Source: Clostridia bacterium
Lineage (GTDB): Bacteria; Bacillota_A; Clostridia; Oscillospirales; CAG-272
Assembly (NCBI GenBank): GCA_017452945.1
Contig: JAFTLD010000066.1
Location: 1-18,005 of the forward strand
Length of the DNA stretch: 18,005 bases
Direction of reading: 5' to 3'
The notes under the pieces were generated by a model. That model ran no database searches, had not been told where the DNA came from, and saw only the letters and a list, made by a program, of their open reading frames with translations. The translations under genes were made by a program, and so were the position numbers. Positions 13,129 through 18,005 of the stretch are shown in pieces (the first letter of the stretch is position 1; every line of letters begins with the position of its first letter).

Positions 13129-13662
13129 ATGGAAAACAACGCAAAAAAGACCACCAAGGAAGCGATCCTGTACCTTGTGTTTGGCGTGCTGACCACGCTT
13201 GTCAGCTGGGTGGTGCGATTTGGCATCCTCTGGCCGGGCAAGGCGATCTTTGCCATTGAGGACGAGCTGAGTCTGCAATATACCGTGCTGTTCACGGTTG
13301 CCAGCGTCATTTCCTGGATCTGCGCCGTGCTGTTCGCGTTCTTTACCAACCGCGCGTTTGTGTTCAAGGATGCGGATAAAAAAGCCAATATCTGGGTGCA
13401 GATGGCCGAGTTTTTCGGCGGCAGACTTGCCACCTTCGTGCTGTTTGAGTGGCTGCTCAATTTGGGTGTGGTTTTGCTGCTGGGCGCGATTTTGCCGGAG
13501 CAGATGGAATTTCTGACCGTGGATATTTCCCAATATCGCAGCGCAGGCATTGAAGTCGTTGCCATGGGCGTGGCTTCGGTGGCCAATATCGTCGCAAATT
13601 ATCTGATCGGTAAGTTTTTGGTGTTCAGAAAAGCAAAGGATCAGGGCTCTTCCGAAAACTGA
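13129..13662 (+). CDS. GtrA-like membrane protein (177 aa)
   Basis: This is a four-helix GtrA/DPMS-type membrane protein, a family linked to the translocation or handling of lipid-linked sugars for cell-surface glycans. Hydrophobic segments lie at about residues 12-32, 50-72, 95-118 and 148-170. The family-typical FAFFTNRAFVFKD follows helix 2, and NYLIGKFLVFRK lies at the end, with basic ends facing the cytosol. The ATG is 15 bases after cysS with only a weak purine-rich site, so it is probably co-transcribed. The glycan partner is unknown; the polysaccharide genes at 14642-17830 are a possible functional neighbour. Confidence 0.85.
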   Translation: MENNAKKTTKEAILYLVFGVLTTLVSWVVRFGILWPGKAIFAIEDELSLQYTVLFTVASVISWICAVLFAFFTNRAFVFKDADKKANIWVQMAEFFGGRLATFVLFEWLLNLGVVLLLGAILPEQMEFLTVDISQYRSAGIEVVAMGVASVANIVANYLIGKFLVFRKAKDQGSSEN

Positions 13663-13768
13663 TCGCGAAAGCCCTCGGATCCTGCTCCCGATTCGACTTT
13701 GACAACCGCGTTCATACAAGAAAAAGGATTTTTCAAAACAAATCTGACGCAAAAAGAGGAATGATTGT

Positions 13769-14413
13769 ATGAAAAAGAACAAAGGCTTCTCCCTTGTGGA
13801 ACTGATTGTTGTGATTGCGATTATGGCAATTCTTGCTGCCGTCGCGATTCCAACCTTCTCCATGTTCATCCGAAAAGCACAAGAGGCGTCGGATCTTGCG
13901 TACATGAGGGGAGTGGAAAGAATCATCAAGTTGGCCTATGCGGATTATCCGGATGTAAAGATCGATCATGTATACGTGTATGTCGATCCCGAAACCAACA
14001 AGGCCGTTTGGATCGAATACGAGTTGGATATCGAAGTGTATGCCGATGAGGTGCGTAATCCAAACGTCGAGCATGAAGTTGAAGAGGAAGATCAGGATCA
14101 AGGGGACGATAACAGAGATGACATCATCGTCGAGTCCATTGATTGGGATTATCAGTTCAAGGCGTTTGATTTGAACGAGGATAACCAAAAGTGGGCGGAA
14201 GACCATTGGCAATTTTTCATTAACGATAATACTAACAATGATTATGCGGGCAACGACGATGCGGACACTCCCGGTAGCGGAACCAATGCAGGAGATAATG
14301 ACTTGATCATCGATGATGAAGAAGGAAATGCTGTCGGTGGTGGAAATAATGACGAAAACGGCAACGGGGACAGCTTCGATTGGATCATTGGCGACGATTT
14401 GGCAGGCCCGTAA
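13769..14413 (+). CDS. Type IV pilin-like (prepilin) protein with Asp/Asn-rich C-terminus (214 aa)
   Basis: A class III signal sequence MKKNKG/FSLVELIVVIAI is clear. Prepilin peptidase would cut after G6 and methylate F7, and the essential glutamate is at +5 (E11). One hydrophobic helix (about 7-30) is followed by an amphipathic helix and a soluble domain. The last 110 residues are extremely rich in Asp, Asn, Glu and Gly (for example DNDLIIDDEEGNAVGGGNNDENGNGD). This suggests calcium binding or a disordered acidic tail. No prepilin peptidase, assembly ATPase or platform protein lies nearby, so the assembly machinery must be elsewhere. AGAGGA lies about 9 bases before the start. No clear promoter was found in the 106-base upstream gap. 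Confidence 0.88.
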   Translation: MKKNKGFSLVELIVVIAIMAILAAVAIPTFSMFIRKAQEASDLAYMRGVERIIKLAYADYPDVKIDHVYVYVDPETNKAVWIEYELDIEVYADEVRNPNVEHEVEEEDQDQGDDNRDDIIVESIDWDYQFKAFDLNEDNQKWAEDHWQFFINDNTNNDYAGNDDADTPGSGTNAGDNDLIIDDEEGNAVGGGNNDENGNGDSFDWIIGDDLAGP

Positions 14414-14426
14414 CTGAAATACAATG

Positions 14427-14458
14427 ATCAAAGGCGAGCCAAAAAGCTTGCCTTTGAT
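14427..14458 (+). terminator. Hairpin downstream of the pilin gene
   Basis: ATCAAAGGCGAGC (14427-14439) pairs with GCTTGCCTTTGAT (14446-14458) over 13 positions with one G-U pair and the loop CAAAAA. The tail GCTTTATGG is only weakly T-rich, so it may be an inefficient terminator or an mRNA-end stabiliser. Confidence 0.6.
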
Positions 14459-14488
14459 GCTTTATGGCTGCAAATCCGACAATTTCTG

Positions 14489-14517
14489 TTGACAGACTTC
14501 GGGGAATATGATAAAAT
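14489..14517 (+). promoter_or_regulatory. Sigma-A promoter of the polysaccharide operon
   Basis: TTGACA (14489-14494) and TAAAAT (14512-14517) are separated by 17 bases. The predicted start near 14524 gives a leader of nearly 120 nt that contains an intrinsic terminator before the first gene. Confidence 0.75.
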
Positions 14518-14565
14518 GCAATCGTAATCAACAGCGCAATCATCCGGATTCCCACGGATACAGCG

Positions 14566-14605
14566 AAACCCCAACGGGAAGATCCGTTTGGGTTTTTGTT
14601 TTTTG
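14566..14605 (+). terminator. Leader terminator (attenuator) ahead of the polysaccharide operon
   Basis: AAACCCCAACGG (14566-14577) and CCGTTTGGGTTT (14584-14595) form a stem with 11 of 12 pairs and the loop GAAGAT. It is followed by TTGTTTTTTG. It lies between the promoter and the first coding start at 14642, so it must be bypassed for expression. An upstream ATCCG (14542-14546) can pair with CGGAT (14555-14559), or its bases could compete with the terminator arms. Which ligand or factor acts is not visible. Confidence 0.65.
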
Positions 14606-14641
14606 TGCGTTGAGCGAAATATTACAAAAAAAGAGGCAAAT

Positions 14642-15901
14642 ATGGATTTCAAAGACGTTATCAAGGTCATATTACGAAGGATCAGGCTGATCATCATTTT
14701 TGCTGTGGTGGCAGTGATGCTTGCGTCCTGCTTCGTTTTTGTGCTGCAAACGCCGCGATATGCTTCACAGGCGACGCTGTATTTGCTGGATACGGATGCT
14801 TTGCCAAGCCAGGATGATATCCTACATGCGGAAAAGATGATGGGTGACTACGTTCTGCTGGCCTCGAGCGTTGCCGTGCGGGAGCAGGCTGCACAGATTT
14901 TGGGCAAGGAATCGATAGAGGAATACGACGTAACGGTGACTGCCGACAAAGAAGCGCACGCCATTTACGTGTCGGCTACGGCGGATGATCCCGATACGGC
15001 CGCAAACGTGGCAAATGCATATGCGCAATGCGCGATTGACTATTTGCAAAAAACGGTGCATGCCGATATTTCGGTGACTGAGCAGGCGCGCCCTGCGGAC
15101 AAGGCTGTCAATGCCGACGGCAGGCTGCGCACGGTGGTGCTTTCAGGCTTGATCGGTTTGGCTTTGGGCGTGATGATCGCCTTGGTGGTTGAAATGTTTG
15201 ATGATACCGTTCGTTCGGCAGACGATCTTGCCGATGCGATGGGTGTGCCTGTATTGGCTGAGCTGTCTATGGCCGGTACAAAAAAGAAGACGGATCAGAG
15301 TGCTGTGCAAAATGGTATCAGTACGCTGATGAGTAATATTTTGTTTGCCTCCAAGTCCGCAGAAAGGCCGATTCGCTCGGTGGTTATAAGCAGTGCGACC
15401 TCAGGGAAAGGCAAAATCAGCATGGTGGCTATGTTTGGTAAGGCAATGGCCAAGGCTGGCAAGCGCGTGCTTTTGGTGGATTGCGATCTTCGAAATCCTA
15501 CGCTGCGGCAAGCGCTGCAGCTGCCAAAGGGTAGAGGATATCTCGGATATCTGCAGGGTGAATACGCGCTTGATCAGGCCGTGGTACCTGTCGAGGCCGA
15601 GAATCTGTTTCTGCTGGATGCGGGGGCAGACGTTTCGGATCCCGCGCAGATTTTGGGCCGGCAAGAATTCCGGAACATGGCAGACGCATTGGTTCAAAGC
15701 TATGATTTTGTTATTTTTGATACGCCGCCGCTTGGTGCGTGCATCGATGCTGCTTTGCTTTCCGCCAGTGCGGACGGAACGGTGCTGGCGGTACCTGCGG
15801 GGACTGTGACAAAGCCCCTTTTGCGCAAGGTACAGGATCAGCTCAATAAAGCCAACGCCAATCTGCTTGGCGCGGTGATCTGCTATGTCGGCAAGAGGTG
15901 A
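14642..15901 (+). CDS. Wzz/CpsC chain-length domain fused to CpsD-like BY-kinase (419 aa)
   Basis: This is a membrane protein controlling capsular or exopolysaccharide export. TM1 is at about residues 15-35 and TM2 at about 164-184, enclosing an extracytoplasmic Wzz domain (QTPRYASQATLYLLD onward). The cytosolic C-terminal half is a CpsD/Wzc-type P-loop domain with Walker A region SGKGKIS (254-260), Walker A' VLLVDCDLR (276-284) and Walker B FDTPP with D360. The usual GKS/T is GK-Ile at 258-259, and there is no C-terminal tyrosine cluster, so classical autophosphorylation is doubtful. AGAGG lies 5 bases before the chosen ATG. The frame extends upstream to 14588, but that would overlap the leader terminator. 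The next gene begins 6 bases after its stop. Confidence 0.88.
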   Translation: MDFKDVIKVILRRIRLIIIFAVVAVMLASCFVFVLQTPRYASQATLYLLDTDALPSQDDILHAEKMMGDYVLLASSVAVREQAAQILGKESIEEYDVTVTADKEAHAIYVSATADDPDTAANVANAYAQCAIDYLQKTVHADISVTEQARPADKAVNADGRLRTVVLSGLIGLALGVMIALVVEMFDDTVRSADDLADAMGVPVLAELSMAGTKKKTDQSAVQNGISTLMSNILFASKSAERPIRSVVISSATSGKGKISMVAMFGKAMAKAGKRVLLVDCDLRNPTLRQALQLPKGRGYLGYLQGEYALDQAVVPVEAENLFLLDAGADVSDPAQILGRQEFRNMADALVQSYDFVIFDTPPLGACIDAALLSASADGTVLAVPAGTVTKPLLRKVQDQLNKANANLLGAVICYVGKR

Positions 15902-15907
15902 TCGGCT

Positions 15908-17830
15908 ATGACCCAAATGAAGCGATTGCTCCGCCGAATCTATGCTCTGCCGATCGATCTGCTTTTGCTGGAGCTTAGTTTGCTTTTATCCTTGGCTTTG
16001 CGGTTGGATTTCGGATCCGAGGAGCGTATGAGCGTTTTTTGTCTGCCTCTTGTCATTGCTGCTGCTCTGATCCCTGTTTTATACTGCGTTTTATATTTCG
16101 CATTTGGCATGCACCGCGTGATTTGGCAGTATGCCAATTTGCGTGACGTGCTGCGTTTGTGCTTATTGGTCAGCGTGGTGGTCATGTTGACTATGGGCAT
16201 GCAGGCCATGCTTAACGAGCTTCCCATGGCTTTTCCTGCTTGGAAGCTGCGCCCCGGTCTCTACCGTTTGCCTTGGGGGATGTACCCGATCTGTATCTGT
16301 GTGAGTGCGATGGCTTTGACCGTGCGTTATATGGTGCAGCGAACCGTTGCCAAGAGAATGCACAAGCATAAGAGCACGAACAGGGAAATGCAGACAGGGC
16401 GCATGATGATCATCGGTGCAGGTATGGCCGCCCATCAGTTGATCCGCAGCTTGCATGAGGTATCACCCAAGGGGGATTTTGAGATCATATGTGCGCTGGA
16501 TGATGATCCGGGGCGCATGGGGGCTAAGATCAACGGTGTGCCTGTCGTGGGCAAGGTGGACGCGGTGGCGGAGCTGGCCGAAAAGTATGACATTGATACC
16601 ATCGTATTCGCCATTCCGTCCTGTCCCCGCGCCCGAAAAGCAGAAATTTTGAGCATGTGCACCGATACGGGCTGCCGTGTGCGTACCGTACCTGCGGTAG
16701 AGGAGTTGGTGGATTGCCGTCTGCGTCCCGAGGACGTGCGCAACGTCCATATAGAGGATCTTTTGGAGCGTGAGCCTGTATGTATTGACGCGAACAGTAT
16801 TTCGGAGTATCTGTATGATAAAACCGTACTTGTCACGGGTGGCGGCGGTTCGATCGGCAGCGAGCTTTGCAAGCAGATCGCTGCGCACAGGCCGCGCTGT
16901 CTGATCATGCTGGATATTTGCGAAAACAACGTCTACGAGCTGCAGAATGAGCTGCGTGCGACCTATCCCGCACTCAACCAGGTTGTTTTGATCGGCTCTG
17001 TGCGCGACCGCGCGCGTATACGCAGCATTTTCGCACGCTATCGTCCTGAGGTGATTTATCATGCGGCTGCGCATAAGCACGTGCCGCTGATGGAGGACAG
17101 CCCCGCAGAGGCAGTCAAGAACAATATTTTCGGAACCTTGGAGACCGTGCAAGCCGCGCACGAATACGGTGCACAGCGGTTTGTCATGATCTCGACCGAC
17201 AAAGCGGTCAATCCTACCAACGTTATGGGGGCTTGCAAGCGCGTGTGCGAGAGGATCATTCAGTACTACAACAAAATCAGCAAAACGCAGTTTACTGCGG
17301 TGCGATTTGGCAACGTGCTGGGCTCAAACGGCAGCGTGGTACCGCTTTTCAAAAAGCAGATTGAAATGGGCGGACCCGTTACGGTCACCCACCCCGATAT
17401 CGTGCGCTATTTTATGACCATTCCCGAAGCCGTGTCTCTTGTGCTGCAGGCCGGTGCGATGGCAGAGCAGGGCGGTATTCTGATTCTGGATATGGGGCAG
17501 CCGGTGCGCATTCGCGATATGGCTTACAGGTTGATCCGTTTGTCGGGGTACGTGCCCGAAAAGGACATCAAGGTGGTATATACCGGTCTGCGCCCGGGGG
17601 AAAAGATCTTTGAGGAGCTTGTAGATCGGGAAGAAACCATGCTTTCCGGTGCGAACAGTCTGATCCACGTAGGCAAGGAGGCAGATCTGCCGGCAGATTT
17701 TATGGACCGTCTGGAAGGATTAAGGGCTGCGATTGCCGATGAGGATGCCGACGTGCGAGCGTTGCTTTGCAGGATCGTACCCACATATATGCCAAATGGT
17801 TTGCCGAACGATGATCGGGGAGAAAAATAA
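15908..17830 (+). CDS. CapD/WbpM/PglF-type NDP-sugar 4,6-dehydratase, membrane-bound (640 aa)
   Basis: It probably converts UDP-GlcNAc to the 4-keto-6-deoxy sugar, the first step to di-N-acetylbacillosamine or related rare sugars for surface glycans. Four N-terminal membrane helices (about residues 17-145) are followed by a first Rossmann-like domain with IIGAGMAAHQL (about 166-290) and then an extended SDR domain. The SDR domain has the NAD motif TGGGGSIG (310-317) and the catalytic region STDKAVNPTNVMG: T430, D431, K432, then M440-xxx-K444. Met in place of the SDR Tyr is normal for this large subclass. Length is as expected. AGAGGTG overlaps the upstream stop codon, indicating coupled translation. 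A strong terminator directly follows. Confidence 0.92.
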   Translation: MTQMKRLLRRIYALPIDLLLLELSLLLSLALRLDFGSEERMSVFCLPLVIAAALIPVLYCVLYFAFGMHRVIWQYANLRDVLRLCLLVSVVVMLTMGMQAMLNELPMAFPAWKLRPGLYRLPWGMYPICICVSAMALTVRYMVQRTVAKRMHKHKSTNREMQTGRMMIIGAGMAAHQLIRSLHEVSPKGDFEIICALDDDPGRMGAKINGVPVVGKVDAVAELAEKYDIDTIVFAIPSCPRARKAEILSMCTDTGCRVRTVPAVEELVDCRLRPEDVRNVHIEDLLEREPVCIDANSISEYLYDKTVLVTGGGGSIGSELCKQIAAHRPRCLIMLDICENNVYELQNELRATYPALNQVVLIGSVRDRARIRSIFARYRPEVIYHAAAHKHVPLMEDSPAEAVKNNIFGTLETVQAAHEYGAQRFVMISTDKAVNPTNVMGACKRVCERIIQYYNKISKTQFTAVRFGNVLGSNGSVVPLFKKQIEMGGPVTVTHPDIVRYFMTIPEAVSLVLQAGAMAEQGGILILDMGQPVRIRDMAYRLIRLSGYVPEKDIKVVYTGLRPGEKIFEELVDREETMLSGANSLIHVGKEADLPADFMDRLEGLRAAIADEDADVRALLCRIVPTYMPNGLPNDDRGEK

Positions 17831-17835
17831 TATTC

Positions 17836-17870
17836 GGAGCTGTGTCAAGCGGTTGATACAGCTCCTTTTT
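17836..17870 (+). terminator. Intrinsic terminator of the polysaccharide operon
   Basis: A 13-bp stem GGAGCTGTGTCAA (17836-17848) with TTGATACAGCTCC (17853-17865), one G-U pair and loop GCGG, is followed by TTTTTG. It begins 5 bases after the stop codon. Confidence 0.9.
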
Positions 17871-17871
17871 G

Positions 17872-17903
17872 TAAAAAGAAAACCACGCGATAGTCGCGTG
17901 GTT
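17872..17903 (-). terminator. Minus-strand intrinsic terminator
   Basis: AACCACGCGA (17881-17890) pairs with TCGCGTGGTT (17894-17903) around a 3-base loop. A T-rich tail TTCTTTTTAC exists only on the minus strand (17880-17871). It would stop transcription coming from the right, although no minus-strand gene is visible within the window there. Confidence 0.65.
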
Positions 17904-17928
17904 CAAAAGAGGCTCTGCCGATGAGAGG

Positions 17929-17997
17929 AAATCCTCCAAATATGGTATAATTAGTTTGACCTGCCAGTCAAAGTAAAAAAACATATTTGGAGGATTT
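17929..17997 (+). repeat. Nested inverted repeat enclosing the Shine-Dalgarno site of the next gene
   Basis: AAATCCTCCAAATATG (17929-17944) and CATATTTGGAGGATTT (17982-17997) are perfect 16-bp inverted repeats. Inside them TTTGAC (17955-17960) and GTCAAA (17967-17972) form a second stem. The right outer arm contains the GGAGG site (17989-17993) for the ATG at 18002. The internal promoter start lies after the left arm, so only read-through RNA carries both arms. Confidence 0.75.
17943..17951 (+). promoter_or_regulatory. Extended -10 promoter inside the inverted repeat
   Basis: TGGTATAAT has a perfect -10 box (17946-17951) with the TGn extension. No convincing -35 box lies 17 bases upstream. 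The predicted start near 17958 gives a leader of about 44 nt. Confidence 0.55.
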
Positions 17998-18001
17998 ATC
18001 T

Positions 18002-18005
18002 ATGA
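18002..18005 (+). CDS. Start of a gene cut by the window end
   Basis: An ATG at 18002 is preceded by GGAGG (17989-17993) with an 8-base spacer and lies downstream of the structured leader. Only the first codon is visible, so the product is unknown. The leader design suggests a transposase, but this is inference. Confidence 0.5.

Noticed and set aside
13663..13768. TTGACA (about 13699) as a promoter for the pilin gene
   Set aside because: No acceptable -10 box lies 16-18 bases downstream.

Overview
The window looks like chromosomal DNA of a spore-forming member of the Clostridia (Bacillota), probably an uncultured gut-type lineage. The support is a SpoIVB-type sporulation protease, strong AGGAGG-type ribosome binding sites, consensus sigma-A promoters with 17-base spacers, a BspA-like leucine-rich-repeat lipoprotein, and a Firmicutes-type type I toxin-antitoxin locus. 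Core genes have moderate GC. A few short stretches (1-194, about 4770-5350, and 10210-10320) are clearly AT-rich. No rRNA, tRNA or CRISPR array was seen.

Left part (1-3280, all minus strand): a GMP synthetase made only of the ATP-pyrophosphatase and dimerisation domains (guaA); a YfcE-like metallophosphoesterase; a compound palindromic intergenic repeat; and a birA/flavin-reductase pair driven by a perfect consensus promoter. A divergent plus-strand gene follows (3465-4766), encoding a lipoprotein with an FKBP-type prolyl isomerase domain and a trigger-factor-like C-terminus. After it lies a small AT-rich patch with a remnant of an AAA ATPase start and a two-helix membrane protein, closed by three tandem hairpins.

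Middle (5547-10119): spoIVB (minus) with a candidate forespore promoter is divergent from an unrecognised conserved protein that resembles a PD-(D/E)XK nuclease plus winged helix. A very long terminator hairpin separates it from a small acidic protein and a 24-repeat LRR lipoprotein (both minus).

Toxin-antitoxin locus (about 10310-10660): a 39-residue membrane toxin on the minus strand, read from its own promoter with a structured leader that hides its Shine-Dalgarno sequence. A roughly 90-nt RNA is encoded wholly antisense to the toxin mRNA 3' part. The antitoxin promoter -35 box lies inside the toxin mRNA terminator. This is the most complete regulatory system in the window.

Right part (10786-17830, plus strand): a TIM-barrel AP-endonuclease/sugar-isomerase-like protein, cysS and a GtrA-like membrane protein form one apparent operon. 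An orphan type IV pilin-like protein follows. Then comes a polysaccharide operon: a promoter, a leader with an intrinsic terminator (likely attenuation or antitermination), a Wzz/BY-kinase fusion with an altered Walker A, and a large CapD/WbpM-type NDP-sugar 4,6-dehydratase. The window ends at the start of another gene. Its Shine-Dalgarno site sits in a 16-bp inverted repeat arranged so that only read-through transcripts would fold and block it, as known for some transposase genes.
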